NCBI RefSeq assembly: GCF_014174495.1
Contig: NZ_JACJHR010000011.1
Coordinates: forward strand, 62,001 to 126,000
DNA: 64,000 nt
Direction: 5' to 3'
Source: Amycolatopsis echigonensis
Lineage (GTDB): Bacteria > Actinomycetota > Actinomycetes > Mycobacteriales > Pseudonocardiaceae
Under the pieces are notes generated by a model. The model had not been told where the DNA came from. It did no database searches and saw only the letters and a list, made by a program, of their open reading frames with translations. The position numbers and the translations under genes were made by a program. Shown piece after piece: positions 1 through 11,571 of the stretch (positions are counted from its first letter, which is position 1; each line of letters begins with the position of its first letter).

Positions 1-524
1 TCGGGCAGGTGGTACCCGATCGGGGCGGTGGTGACCTCCGGGCCGGACGGGTAGTTCGGGATCCAGATGATCGCCGGGAACCGCATCGCCTTGTACGGAT
101 GCTGGAAGTATTGCGGCGGAAGGTAAACCGTGACGTCGCGGGTGAGGCCGGTGCGCCGCCCGGTCACCGTCACGTGCGCGATGGTCCCCTTGCCGACCCG
201 CGCGTGCGCCACCCCGAGGTCGCGCGCCCGGGCGAGGTCGACGCCGTTGTCGCCGCCCTCGACGTCGATGCCCTCGGCGGCGAACGCGCCGGTCCCGAGC
301 AGCGAGCCGAGCGTCGGGAAGAATCCGCCGATCATGTTGCCGGTCAAGCCAAGGGTGACGACGACGAGACACAGTGCGATCAGGACCGTGGCGCTGCGGC
401 CAATTTGCTTGCGCTTGCGCCATTTGTCCCAAAACCACGGGACCGAGAGGACCGCCAGGAGTGCGAGCACGCCGACCACCGCGAGCCCGACGGGCGAATC
501 CAACCTGATCTCGCTCAGGTGCAC
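1..524 (-). CDS. Putative membrane-anchored esterase, N-terminal part (cut by window start)
   Basis: This reading frame starts at a GTG at 524, six bases downstream of a GGAGGT ribosome site, and runs off the left edge, so only about 174 N-terminal residues are visible. Two hydrophobic segments (about residues 9-28 and 40-62) are followed by a stretch with VTVYLPPQYF and FPAIIWIPNYPSG. That resembles the start of the putative-esterase (esterase D / mycolyltransferase-like) alpha/beta hydrolase fold. The catalytic serine region lies outside the window, so hydrolase activity cannot be confirmed. Likely a membrane-tethered extracytoplasmic esterase. The upstream gene at 682-1644 is on the same strand, but a terminator-like hairpin separates them. 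Confidence 0.7.
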   Translation of the reverse strand, partial: MHLSEIRLDSPVGLAVVGVLALLAVLSVPWFWDKWRKRKQIGRSATVLIALCLVVVTLGLTGNMIGGFFPTLGSLLGTGAFAAEGIDVEGGDNGVDLARARDLGVAHARVGKGTIAHVTVTGRRTGLTRDVTVYLPPQYFQHPYKAMRFPAIIWIPNYPSGPEVTTAPIGYHLP

Positions 525-586
525 GGGAGAACCTCCAGGACCGATCGCGTGCCCGGACGGCGGGACTCGCTGCTCTAAATACGTTT

Positions 587-641
587 GAGGGGCCATTCGC
601 GTTGTGATCACGTGACGCCTGTCACGCTGGAATGGCCCCTC
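587..641 (-). terminator. Terminator-like nested inverted repeat
   Basis: Perfect 12-bp arms (GAGGGGCCATTC at 587-598 and its complement at 630-641) enclose a smaller hairpin, CGTGAC/GTCACG at 611-616 and 621-626. It lies just downstream of the esterase gene that ends at 682 on the minus strand. There is no T-tract, as is common for actinobacterial terminators. Confidence 0.55.
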
Positions 642-681
642 CGACGTCCTCGGTCCCTAGCGATTGCCCGTTAGTTCCCGA

Positions 682-1644
682 TTAGTTGCCGAATGCGCCG
701 CGCAACACCGTGATCGCTTGGGTGATCGCCGCCTCCGCCGCGTGCGTTTCACGGAGCGCGTTCACCATCACGAAGTCGTGAATGATGCCCTGGTACCGAA
801 CCGCGGTCACAGGCACCCCCGCCTGTCGCAGCTTCGCGGCGTACGCCTCGCCTTCATCGCGAAGAACGTCCGCCTCGCCGGTGATCACGAGCGCCGGCGG
901 CAGTCCGGCGAGTTGCTCCACGGTCGCGCGAAGCGGCGAAGCGGTGATCTCGGCGCGCTGTGCCTCATCAGTCGTGTACTGGTCCCAGAACCACTTCATG
1001 CCTTCACGGCTGAGGAAGTAGCCCTCGGCGAACTTCGTGTACGACTCGGTGTCGAAGGATGCGTCAGTGACCGGGTAGAACAGCACCTGCTGAAGGAACT
1101 TCACGTCCCCGCGCTCCTTGGCCATCAGTGTCAGAGCCGCGGTCATGTTGCCGCCGACGGAGTCGCCCGCGATCGCGATTCGCGTGGTGTCGAGCCCCTT
1201 GTCCGCACCGTGCTGGACGACCCACTTCACGGCGGCATAGTTCTCTTCGATCGCGACGGGGTAACGAACTTCGGGCGAACGGCTGTATTCCGGAAAAACA
1301 ACTGCCGCACCCGTTCCGGCGGCGAGTTCGCGGACGAGCCGTTCGTGCGTGTGGAAATCGCCGAAGACCCAACCGGCCCCATGGACGTAGACAAGCACCG
1401 GAAGCGGCCCGGTGACACCTCGCGGCTTCACGATCCGGACTTCGACGTCGCCGTTCGGTCCACCCGGGACAGTCAGCGTCTCGATGTCGGCGGGGGCGAG
1501 TTCGACTTCGCCGTCCTGGACGCCGTCGACCGCTTTGCGGCCCTCGGCGGGCGGGAGCTGGAAAAGGTACGGAGGCTGGTCGGTGGCCTCGGCGAACGCC
1601 TGGGCGGCCGGCTCGAGGACGAGGTTCTGCGGGTTCGCGGTCAT
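682..1644 (-). CDS. Alpha/beta hydrolase, HSL-type esterase
   Basis: A 320-aa hydrolase of the hormone-sensitive-lipase family, expected to cleave short-chain carboxylic esters in the cytoplasm. The oxyanion motif is HGAGW at residues 88-92 (a variant of HGGG). The nucleophile elbow is GDSVGG, giving Ser162. Asp259 (in GEADVLRDE) and His289 (in GIIHDF) complete the triad. The ATG at 1644 is chosen because GGAGGAA lies just upstream; a longer reading to 1719 lacks this and enters the promoter region. The gene is divergent from an OhrR-type regulator at 1805, which probably controls it. Confidence 0.9.
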   Translation of the reverse strand: MTANPQNLVLEPAAQAFAEATDQPPYLFQLPPAEGRKAVDGVQDGEVELAPADIETLTVPGGPNGDVEVRIVKPRGVTGPLPVLVYVHGAGWVFGDFHTHERLVRELAAGTGAAVVFPEYSRSPEVRYPVAIEENYAAVKWVVQHGADKGLDTTRIAIAGDSVGGNMTAALTLMAKERGDVKFLQQVLFYPVTDASFDTESYTKFAEGYFLSREGMKWFWDQYTTDEAQRAEITASPLRATVEQLAGLPPALVITGEADVLRDEGEAYAAKLRQAGVPVTAVRYQGIIHDFVMVNALRETHAAEAAITQAITVLRGAFGN

Positions 1645-1687
1645 GGCTTCCTCCGGTATCGGATCGGACAGGATGAACATAGCTCGC

Positions 1688-1711
1688 AACTTAATTGCGC
1701 ACAACTTGATT
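1688..1711. promoter_or_regulatory. AT-rich repeats in divergent promoter, likely MarR/OhrR operator
   Basis: Two copies of AACTT(A/G)ATT at 1688-1696 and 1703-1711 lie in an AT-rich patch between the esterase and the OhrR-like gene. MarR-family proteins typically bind such AT-rich sites between divergent genes. The assignment rests on position and composition only. Confidence 0.4.
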
Positions 1712-1804
1712 AGGCTCAATGAGATCTAGAGCACTTGAGTTGCCCTTCCCAGCCAGTCGAGAGAGGATGGAGAGCTGGCGCACGAACCCCGAGGGAGGCC
1801 ACCG

Positions 1805-2278
1805 ATGACCAGCCCAGACACCGGAGAAACCGGCTCGCTGCTGCTTGACGACCAGCTGTGCTTCGGCCTGTACTCGGCCTCCCGGGCAGTCACCGCGCTC
1901 TACCGCGTGCTGCTCGAACCGCTCGACCTGACCTACCCGCAGTACCTCGTGATGCTCGCGCTGTGGCAGCAGGACGAGCAGCAGGTCAAGGAACTCGGCT
2001 CCGCGCTCAACCTCGACTCCGGCACGCTGTCGCCGCTGTTGAAGCGGCTGGAGAAGGCCGGGCTGATCAAGCGCGAACGCCAATCCGACGACGAACGTTC
2101 GGTCCGCATCCGGCTCACCGACGAGGGAATCGCCTTGCGCGCCAAGGCGGAACGGATCCCGCCGCACGTCGGAGCGGCGATGAACATGGACAACGCCGAG
2201 CTGAACCGGATGCGCGCCGCGATGGATCAGCTGACGGCTTCGGTCAACGCCTACCGGGAGTCCTACCGCCCGAGCTGA
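1805..2278 (+). CDS. MarR/OhrR-type transcriptional regulator
   Basis: A 157-aa winged-helix protein of the MarR family. The N-terminus contains LLLDDQLCFGLYSASRA. Cys19 in this context matches the reactive, peroxide-sensing cysteine of OhrR proteins. The recognition region (SGTLSPLLKRLEKAGLI) and the wing (about residues 95-107, ending in SVRIRLTDEG) are intact. GGGAGG lies upstream of the ATG. OhrR usually controls an ohr peroxidase gene. Here the divergent partner is an HSL-type esterase, so the target differs or ohr lies elsewhere. It probably senses organic oxidants and represses both divergent genes. Confidence 0.85.
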   Translation: MTSPDTGETGSLLLDDQLCFGLYSASRAVTALYRVLLEPLDLTYPQYLVMLALWQQDEQQVKELGSALNLDSGTLSPLLKRLEKAGLIKRERQSDDERSVRIRLTDEGIALRAKAERIPPHVGAAMNMDNAELNRMRAAMDQLTASVNAYRESYRPS

Positions 2279-2327
2279 ACCGGACGCCGTGGTTAGCATG
2301 AGCGCCAGGGCGAGCGGGAGGACGGCG

Positions 2328-3176
2328 ATGAGCACACAGGACGAAGCGCTGCGCGCGGTGGAAGCCAGCCTGGACCGGCCGTCGGCGGCCCGCGTCTACG
2401 ACTACTTCATCGGCGGCACCACGAACTACGCGATCGACCGGATGTTCGCCGAGAAGGTGCGAGAGCGGCTGCCGCTGATCGGCGAATACTGCCGCACCAG
2501 CAGGCAGTTCCTCGGCCGGGCGGTGCGCCAGAGCGTGCGCGAGGGCATCCGGCAGTTCGTCGACATCGGGTCCGGCCTGCCCACCGCGGGCAACGTGCAC
2601 GAGGTCGCCGACGACGAACGCCCGGAACACGACGTTTCCGTGCTGTACCTGGACAACGAGCCGGTGGCGCTCGCACATTCGCAGGTGCTGCTCGCCGACA
2701 CCGCGGACGAGGACCGGCACCAGGCGATCGCCGCGGACCTCCTGCAGCCCGCCGAATTGTGGGACCGGGTCGCCGATTCGGACGTGATCGACGTCCGGAA
2801 ACCGGTGGCGCTGATCGTCAACGCGGTGCTGCACTTCATCAAGGACGAGCAGGACCCGGACGGCGTCCTCGAGTACTACCGCAAGCAGCTCGCGCCGGGC
2901 TCGTTGCTCATCCTTTCCCAGATGACCAACGAAAACCCGGTCGACGACAACGAACGCCAGGCTCTCGCCGACCTCATCGAGTACTACGAGTCGACCACCA
3001 ATCCCGGCATCCTGCGCACGAAGGCGGAGTTCGAGCGGTTCTTCGGCGGCTGGCCGCTTCTCGAACCGGGCCTGGTGTACGCGCCGGCGTGGCATCCAGA
3101 CGCCGACACGCTGTTCGCGAAGTCGCCGTCGGAGTCGCGGGTGATCGGCGGCGTGGCCCGGAAACCGCTGGACTGA
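2328..3176 (+). CDS. SAM-dependent methyltransferase, DUF574 (Methyltransf_19) family
   Basis: A 282-aa member of an actinobacterial family of predicted SAM methyltransferases. It has the family N-terminal pattern PSAARVYDYFIGG followed by TNYAIDR, a glycine-rich SAM site (VDIGSGLPTAGNVHEVA) and an acidic strand end (VLYLDNEPVALAH). The start at 2328 follows GGGAGGACGGCG; the frame is open further upstream without a better ribosome site. These proteins occur in many copies in actinomycetes and their substrates are unknown. It follows the OhrR-like gene on the same strand, which may be coincidence. Confidence 0.85.
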   Translation: MSTQDEALRAVEASLDRPSAARVYDYFIGGTTNYAIDRMFAEKVRERLPLIGEYCRTSRQFLGRAVRQSVREGIRQFVDIGSGLPTAGNVHEVADDERPEHDVSVLYLDNEPVALAHSQVLLADTADEDRHQAIAADLLQPAELWDRVADSDVIDVRKPVALIVNAVLHFIKDEQDPDGVLEYYRKQLAPGSLLILSQMTNENPVDDNERQALADLIEYYESTTNPGILRTKAEFERFFGGWPLLEPGLVYAPAWHPDADTLFAKSPSESRVIGGVARKPLD

Positions 3177-3287
3177 CCGGGTTTCCCGACAGCGCCTGAC
3201 CCGGCTGACGTGGTGGCCACCGCAAGTCCGCCGTGCCATGGCTGGTTTTCCTTCGGCATCCACTTAGGACTCGGCCAGCAGTCGCCT

Positions 3288-4217
3288 TCACGAAGCCCTG
3301 CGCAAGACTTCCAGCGCCGCATAAACCGCGTCCCGGCCCAACTCCACCGCACGCCGCAACACAGCCGGATCCCGTTCCAGCACCACCACATCCGGAGCAC
3401 CAGCTGGCGGCCGGACGCTGGCCAGCCGCGGATCTTCCCGCAACTGGCGTTCGTCCTCCAGATCCCGGTGGTACTGCGTGCGCCAGGCGTCGATGGTGCC
3501 CGGCGCGTGGCGGCGGAGAAACCGAGGCACAACCACATCCTGCACTCGCGGCGGCGGCACCGGACGTTCGTCCTCGCGCCGAGTGCGCAACACCAGCACG
3601 TCCGTCGCGCCCTGCGCCAACGCAGTGCGGAACGGCAACGGCTCGGCGATCCCCGCGTCCACGAACCGCCGCCCGCCCATCGCGATCGGCGGCCCGGCCA
3701 GCACCGGCATGCACGACGACGCGGCGAGCGCGATCTTGATCCCGTCCACGTCGTCGATGAACGGATGCAGATCGGTCGACTCGCCGGTGTCCGCGTCGGT
3801 GGCGAGCGGATGGAAGCCGACCGGATTCGCCAGGATCGCCGGGAAATCCATGGGTTCGAGCACCGAGTACACCTGGTGCACGAGGTATTCGAGGTCGATC
3901 ACCGCCCGGCCGCGCAGGGTGTGCAGCGGGTTGATGATCCGCCGCATCACGGTCGGGTTCCACCAGGTGCGCACCCCGGTCTGCGAGCGCCCGCACAACA
4001 GCCACGCCGCGTTGAGCGCACCGGCGGAGGCACCGTACACGTCGTCGAACGCCAGTGTGGCCCCGAGTTCGTCGAGCGCGAGCACCATCCCGCTCGAATA
4101 CGTGCCGCGGCTGCTGCCGCCCTCGACAGCGAGCGCGAGCCGGCGCCCGTCCGTCCGCCGCCCCGGCACGCTCCCTTCGGCGATCCGCGCGGCGAGCAGT
4201 TCCAAAACCGGATGCAC
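3288..4217 (-). CDS. Patatin-like phospholipase
   Basis: A 309-aa patatin-family acyl hydrolase predicted to cleave lipid acyl esters through a Ser-Asp dyad. Visible motifs are the oxyanion loop GGSSRG (residues 33-38), the nucleophile elbow GASAG (Ser64) and VDAG (Asp187). The GTG at 4217 gives the usual family N-terminus (HPVLELLAARIAEG). An in-frame GTG at 4289 lies inside a likely PadR operator and is less plausible. No signal peptide is visible, so it probably acts in the cytoplasm or at the inner membrane face. It is divergent from the PadR gene. Confidence 0.85.
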   Translation of the reverse strand: MHPVLELLAARIAEGSVPGRRTDGRRLALAVEGGSSRGTYSSGMVLALDELGATLAFDDVYGASAGALNAAWLLCGRSQTGVRTWWNPTVMRRIINPLHTLRGRAVIDLEYLVHQVYSVLEPMDFPAILANPVGFHPLATDADTGESTDLHPFIDDVDGIKIALAASSCMPVLAGPPIAMGGRRFVDAGIAEPLPFRTALAQGATDVLVLRTRREDERPVPPPRVQDVVVPRFLRRHAPGTIDAWRTQYHRDLEDERQLREDPRLASVRPPAGAPDVVVLERDPAVLRRAVELGRDAVYAALEVLRRAS

Positions 4218-4277
4218 GACTCCATCTTGATCCTTTTCGCCGCGCCGATCGACCCGATTTGCCCCCTCTCCGGGTGA

Positions 4278-6881
<2,604 letters not shown>

Positions 6882-6910
6882 CCGCTTGCGCGCACTGGCA
6901 GGATGGCCAC

Positions 6911-7879
6911 GTGCGAGACGTATGCGTGATCGGGCTCGGGCTCATCGGCGGTTCCCTGCTGCGAGCCGCCGCGGCGAGCGGCAGGACCGTATGGGGAGCC
7001 ACAGTGTCCGAAGTGGACGCTGATGCGGCGAGCCGAGGCGGCTATGACGTCACCACCGACGCCGAAGCCGCTCTGCAGCGCGCGGCGTCCGCGGACGCGA
7101 TCGTGGTCATCGCGGTGCCGCTGCCCGCGGTGGAAAACCTGCTGCGGCAGGTCGCGCAACACGCGTCGCACTGCCTCCTCACCGACGTGGTCAGCGTGAA
7201 GGGCCCGATGCTCGACGCAGTCCGCCGCCGCGCGCCGTACACGCGCTACGTCGGCGGGCACCCGATGGCGGGCACCTCGCGCTCCGGCTGGCTCGCTGGC
7301 GACACCATGCTCTTCCGGGACGCCGCGTGGGTCGTCGGCGTCGAAGAGGAAACCGACCTCACGGCGTGGGCCGAGGTCACCCGGCTCGTCCTGGACGTCG
7401 GCGCGCACGCCGTGCCGCTGCCCGCCGATTCGCACGACGAGACGGTCGCCCGGATTTCGCACCTGCCGCACCTGTTCGCCGCGATCCTCGCCTCGGTCGG
7501 CGCGCAGGGCGGCCCGCTCGCGATGTCGCTGGCCGCCGGCTCGTTCCGCGACGGCACCCGCGTCGCCGGATCGTCGCCGGACCTGGTGCGCGCGATGACC
7601 GAAGGCAACCGCGACGCCCTGCTGCCGATCGTCGACGACGCGCTCGGCCGCTTGGGAGCCGCCCGCGGTTCGCTCGCGTCCACCGGCGGTCTCGCGGCGA
7701 CCATCAACGCAGGTCACGAAGGCGCGCTCGCCCTGGAAGCGACCCGCGACGCGGCGCGGTCCGGCGTCCGCATCGACCTCACCGCCGCCGACGCCCGCGA
7801 AGGACTCGTCGCACTCGGCGAACGCGGCGGCCGGATCACCGGACTGGACGGAGCGGTGGCCCTCGGTGAAGTGTCTTGA
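6911..7879 (+). CDS. tyrA: Prephenate dehydrogenase
   Basis: A 322-aa NAD(P)-dependent dehydrogenase converting prephenate to 4-hydroxyphenylpyruvate in tyrosine synthesis. The GTG start at 6911 opens directly into the nucleotide-binding motif VCVIGLGLIGGSLL. Family features follow: VVSVKGPM, YVGGHPMAGTSRSGW (substrate-binding His/Ser region) and DETVARISHLPH. No ACT domain is present, giving the short actinobacterial form. It starts 29 bases after the reductase gene on the same strand, so it may be in the same transcript although the functions are not obviously linked. Confidence 0.9.
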   Translation: MRDVCVIGLGLIGGSLLRAAAASGRTVWGATVSEVDADAASRGGYDVTTDAEAALQRAASADAIVVIAVPLPAVENLLRQVAQHASHCLLTDVVSVKGPMLDAVRRRAPYTRYVGGHPMAGTSRSGWLAGDTMLFRDAAWVVGVEEETDLTAWAEVTRLVLDVGAHAVPLPADSHDETVARISHLPHLFAAILASVGAQGGPLAMSLAAGSFRDGTRVAGSSPDLVRAMTEGNRDALLPIVDDALGRLGAARGSLASTGGLAATINAGHEGALALEATRDAARSGVRIDLTAADAREGLVALGERGGRITGLDGAVALGEVS

Positions 7880-7944
7880 CTTGCCTGGAACGCCTGGTGT
7901 GTGACGATTGAAGTCTCTCAATCCCAACCCCGGGGAGGCATTCG

Positions 7945-8199
7945 ATGGGCATCAACTTCGACGAGCTCAAGAACAAGGCGACCGAGGCGCTGCGCGAGAA
8001 CAGCGGCAAGCTCGAGCAGGGGCTCGAGAAGGCGGCTGAATTCGCGAAGTCCAAGGTCAGCGGCCACGACTCGCAGATCGACGGCGGCGTCGGCAAGGCG
8101 AAGGACCTGCTCGGCAAGGTCACCGGCAAGCACGACGAGGGCGGCGAGAAGCCCGAAGACGGCAAGCCCGAGGGCGGCCAGCCCGGCGGACAGCAGTAA
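7945..8199 (+). CDS. Small antitoxin-like protein, MT0933/Rv0909 family
   Basis: An 84-aa hydrophilic protein with a strong ribosome site (GGGGAGG). The N-terminal half is helical (MGINFDELKNKATEALREN, then GLEKAAEFAKSKVSG), as in the MT0933-type antitoxin family. The C-terminus is a low-complexity Gly/Pro/Glu/Lys tail. Proteins of this family are annotated as type II antitoxins by homology to one mycobacterial pair. No toxin gene is adjacent here, so the role may be different, for example a stress-related small protein. Confidence 0.7.
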   Translation: MGINFDELKNKATEALRENSGKLEQGLEKAAEFAKSKVSGHDSQIDGGVGKAKDLLGKVTGKHDEGGEKPEDGKPEGGQPGGQQ

Positions 8200-8247
8200 C
8201 CCTCCGCCTCCAGGGTGGGCCCGGCGGCACCCCATGCGGCTCTCGGC

Positions 8248-10206
8248 TCAGGTGCGCCGGTGGTACGGGAGGAACCGGCGCACCAGCCGCAGCGGCGAGC
8301 GTTCCACCAGGTCCGGCCCACGCACCGCGTCGAACGTCGAGCCGAGCTGGTCCACGACCCCGGCGAGCCGAGGGTTGTCCGGCATCGGCACCGAATCCGG
8401 GTCCCGCTGCTCGCGGACCGCGGAAGCCAGCTCCGCCAACGCGTCCGTGAGCAGCTCGATGTCCGCGGGCGACGGAGCCGGCGCGCCCTCGCCGATGGTC
8501 ACGCCGACCTCGGTCACCGCGTCGGTCACCCGCTCCAGCCCTGCGATCACCGGCCACCACGCCACCGCCTGCCTGCCCGCCGGCGACGGCTCCACGATCA
8601 CCTGCTGGAACGCGGTCCGCAGGTCCGCGAGCGCGCGGTACGCCGCCCGCCGGGCCCGTGACCGGGCGAGCCGCGATTCGCTGGTCGAGTTCAGCACCAT
8701 CGCGGTGCGGACGTACTTGGCCACCGTGTCGAAACTGTCCGCCAGCCGTCCGCCGACAGTCGGCCGCCGCGAACCCGGCCACAGCAGATAGCCGAAAACG
8801 AGCACGATCACACAGCCGATCACGGTGTCGACCAGCCGCGCCAGCACGACCGGCCAGCTGCCCGTGTTGGCGAGGTCCATCTGCAGGATGATCAGCGGCG
8901 TCACGAACGTGCCGAGCATCCCGTAGTTGCGGACCTTCCCCACCGCGGCCCCGCCGGCGAACACCGCGATCAGCGCCACCAGCACCCAGCCTCGGGCCCC
9001 GAACGCGAGCACCACCGCACCGATCCCGACACCGGCGACCGTGCCCATCCCGCGCAGCACCGCGCGGCCGAACACCGAACCGAAGTCCGGTTTCAGCACC
9101 ACGCCTACGGTCAGGGTGATCCAGTACGACCGCTCGAACGGCACCAGCAGCGCCACCACTTCGGCCACCGCGACGCACAACGTCAGCCGCAGCGTCGCCA
9201 CCCAAGTCAGCGGTCCGGAGAGCCCGCTCGCCCACTCGCGCACGCGGCGCAGCGCCGAGACCTTCTTGCGCCGCTTGCGATCGTCGAGCTTCCCGATCCG
9301 CGCCAGTCCGGCGTAAAGCGCGCTGAGCACCGCGTCGGCGTTCTCGTCCGGCAGCTCGGGCGCGGGCGGCAGCGGCTGGCTCGCCAGCACTGAGGCGGCG
9401 ACGCGCGTCAAGTAGTCGATGACCTCGTCCGGCGCGCGCTGTCCGGCGTTGACCATCGCCACCGACGCCTCGACCGCGGGGGTCGTCGCGGACAGCCGGT
9501 TCAGCAGCCTGCGGTACGTCGCGTCTCGACCGGACAGCCACGAGCGCGCGACCAGCAGCCGGTCGTACGCCGTGCTCATCGCGGTGGTCAATTGGTGGCG
9601 CGCGACCCGCGAAGTCGGTTCGTCCTCAGCCGACAGCATCGCCGCGAGTTCGATGTAGACCTGCGCGACGGCGGTGCGTTCGGGGCTCGTCGCGCGGAGC
9701 GTCCAGGTGCCGAGCGCGACCAGCAATCCCCAGCCAGCGCCCGCGCAGAAGTAGCCGAAGAGCACTTCCGTGCGCACGCCGGTCGCGTGCTGCGCGGTGC
9801 CGAGCACGCAGAAGACGAACATCTGCAGCCCGGCCACCGAAGCGTTGCTGCCCGCGGCACTGATGAGCGCGGAAATCGCCGCTATCACCACGATCGCCGG
9901 GATCGACCAAGCCGGCATGCCGCCGGTCAGGAGCCCTACGAGATACCCCATCGCGGCCGCGAACGTCGCCCCGCCCAGCCTGCGAGCGCGGTAGCGATAG
10001 GCCCCGGCCGCCTCGGACAGCACGGTCGGCAGCGCGCCGGTGGAGATCAGCGCGCCCACCGCGATGTCGCCCGCCGCGTACGCGACCGCCAGCGGAACGG
10101 CCAGCGCGGCCACCGCGCGAGCGACCATGTTCCACGGAATGGGAACCGGTTTGGAGCGCAGAAGTTGCGTCAGCCAGTGCGGCGCGGCGAAGTCGGGGCG
10201 GCTCAC
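8248..10206 (-). CDS. FUSC-family inner-membrane protein (aromatic acid exporter-like)
   Basis: A 652-aa membrane protein with a GTG start. It has two hydrophobic blocks (about residues 25-175 and 335-480), each with several transmembrane helices, separated by and followed by cytoplasmic helical regions. This is the FUSC (fusaric acid resistance / AaeB-like) layout. Related proteins are thought to export aromatic acids or other small molecules. No membrane-fusion partner is nearby, as is usual in Gram-positive bacteria. Substrate unknown. It ends 48 bp from the convergent small antitoxin-like gene. Confidence 0.85.
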   Translation of the reverse strand: MSRPDFAAPHWLTQLLRSKPVPIPWNMVARAVAALAVPLAVAYAAGDIAVGALISTGALPTVLSEAAGAYRYRARRLGGATFAAAMGYLVGLLTGGMPAWSIPAIVVIAAISALISAAGSNASVAGLQMFVFCVLGTAQHATGVRTEVLFGYFCAGAGWGLLVALGTWTLRATSPERTAVAQVYIELAAMLSAEDEPTSRVARHQLTTAMSTAYDRLLVARSWLSGRDATYRRLLNRLSATTPAVEASVAMVNAGQRAPDEVIDYLTRVAASVLASQPLPPAPELPDENADAVLSALYAGLARIGKLDDRKRRKKVSALRRVREWASGLSGPLTWVATLRLTLCVAVAEVVALLVPFERSYWITLTVGVVLKPDFGSVFGRAVLRGMGTVAGVGIGAVVLAFGARGWVLVALIAVFAGGAAVGKVRNYGMLGTFVTPLIILQMDLANTGSWPVVLARLVDTVIGCVIVLVFGYLLWPGSRRPTVGGRLADSFDTVAKYVRTAMVLNSTSESRLARSRARRAAYRALADLRTAFQQVIVEPSPAGRQAVAWWPVIAGLERVTDAVTEVGVTIGEGAPAPSPADIELLTDALAELASAVREQRDPDSVPMPDNPRLAGVVDQLGSTFDAVRGPDLVERSPLRLVRRFLPYHRRT

Positions 10207-10280
10207 CGCTCCATCTTGACCTACCGGGGCCGTCCGGGATTGATTTGTCTCTCGGTCAACAACGTGTGCAGGGAGCTTTC

Positions 10281-10727
10281 ATGCCGGGTCGCAGGTACTC
10301 GTTCGAGGTGAACCGGGTGAGCGCCGCCGCTCCGTCGGTGCTGTTCCGGCTGGAAAGCGACGGGACGCTGTGGTCGACGTGGGCGCGGCCGCTCGTATGG
10401 CAGTCCCGCTGGGCGGCACTCGGCGACGACGGCCGGGTCGGCGCTGTCCGGGAAGTCGGATTGTGGCCGGTTCTGGCCCGCGAACGGACTCTGGAATTCG
10501 AACCGGACCGGCGGCACGTCTACACGTTCGACGGTTTCAGCCCGGTCCACGACTATCGTGCGGAAGTGGCGTTCACGCCGAACGCCGACGGCGGCACGGA
10601 CCTCAGGTGGTCGGGTTCGTTCGCCGAACGGATCCCCGGAACGGGTCCGGTCGCCCTCGCAGTGTTGCGCGGTGTGATCGGATTTTTGGCCACCCGGCTG
10701 GCCGAAGCGGGCAACCGGGGCGCCTGA
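10281..10727 (+). CDS. SRPBCC-family protein
   Basis: A 148-aa protein of the SRPBCC (START-like, polyketide cyclase/lipid-binding) superfamily, judged from length and pattern: an N-terminal strand (YSFEVNRVSAAAPSVLF), a central TWARPLVWQSRW region, paired strands (HVYTFDGFSPVHDYRAEVAF) and a long C-terminal helix. The ATG at 10281 follows GGGAG at good spacing. The family binds hydrophobic ligands in a cavity; the ligand is unknown. It is divergent from the FUSC gene and upstream of a deacetylase lipoprotein. Confidence 0.7.
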   Translation: MPGRRYSFEVNRVSAAAPSVLFRLESDGTLWSTWARPLVWQSRWAALGDDGRVGAVREVGLWPVLARERTLEFEPDRRHVYTFDGFSPVHDYRAEVAFTPNADGGTDLRWSGSFAERIPGTGPVALAVLRGVIGFLATRLAEAGNRGA

Positions 10728-10812
10728 CCGGGGTGCGTTGCACCACAACGATCAACGAATACCGGAGCACGGACGTCATCCCCTCGGGGGACCCCGAGGG
10801 AAAGGAAGCGGC

Positions 10813-11571
10813 ATGGCGAAACGGTGGCTGGCGGCGGCGGTGGCCGGCGTGCTGGTGCTGTCGGCGTGCTCCGGCCCGGACTCGAGTCAACCCCCGGAAC
10901 AGGCGAACCCCGCCCCGGGAGCCGCGAACCCGGCTCCGCCGCCCGCGCCGTACCCGTTCGGCACCGTGCAGGCGAAGGCCCCGGCGATCCAGGACGGCAA
11001 GGTCGGCGTGGTCCGCCGCATCCAGACCGACAAACCGTACGTCTTCATCACCATGGACGACGGCGCCGTGAAGGACCCGTCGGCGCAGAGCCTGATCCAG
11101 CAGTCCGGCGGGCATCCGGTGCTGTTCCTGAACAACCGGTACGTGAAGGGCCACGAGGCGTACTTCAAGGCCATCCTGGACTCGACCGGGGCGGTCCTCG
11201 GCGACCACACGGTCAACCACCCGAACCTCAAGGGCAAACCGCTGGACTTCCAGAAGAAGGAAATCTGCGACGACGCCGACGACTTCCAGAAATCGCTTGG
11301 CGTGCGCCCGACGCTCTTCCGCCCGCCATTCGGCAACTACGACCAGAACACGCTGAAGGCCGCCGCGATGTGCGGCATGCGCGTGACGGTCCTGTGGACC
11401 GCCTCGGTCAACGACGGAGTCGTCCAGTTCCAGTCCGGCAACAAGCTCCGCCCGGGCGACATCGTGCTGATGCACTTCCGCAAGACGTTCAAGGAAGACT
11501 ACGAAGCCTTCATCGCACAGGCCAAGAAGGACGGCCTGACCCCGGTCCCGCTGGCCGACTTCCTGGGCTGA
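10813..11571 (+). CDS. Polysaccharide deacetylase (NodB-type) lipoprotein
   Basis: A 252-aa secreted protein. The signal peptide ends in a lipobox (VLVLSAC), giving a lipid-anchored cell-surface protein, followed by a Pro/Ala-rich linker. The NodB domain shows TMDDG (catalytic and metal Asp), HTVNH (the two zinc-binding His), RPPFG and a C-terminal LMHF (catalytic His). It should remove acetyl groups from peptidoglycan or another cell-wall glycan. The start follows AAAGGAAGCGGC. All catalytic motifs are present, so it is probably active. Confidence 0.9.
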   Translation: MAKRWLAAAVAGVLVLSACSGPDSSQPPEQANPAPGAANPAPPPAPYPFGTVQAKAPAIQDGKVGVVRRIQTDKPYVFITMDDGAVKDPSAQSLIQQSGGHPVLFLNNRYVKGHEAYFKAILDSTGAVLGDHTVNHPNLKGKPLDFQKKEICDDADDFQKSLGVRPTLFRPPFGNYDQNTLKAAAMCGMRVTVLWTASVNDGVVQFQSGNKLRPGDIVLMHFRKTFKEDYEAFIAQAKKDGLTPVPLADFLG

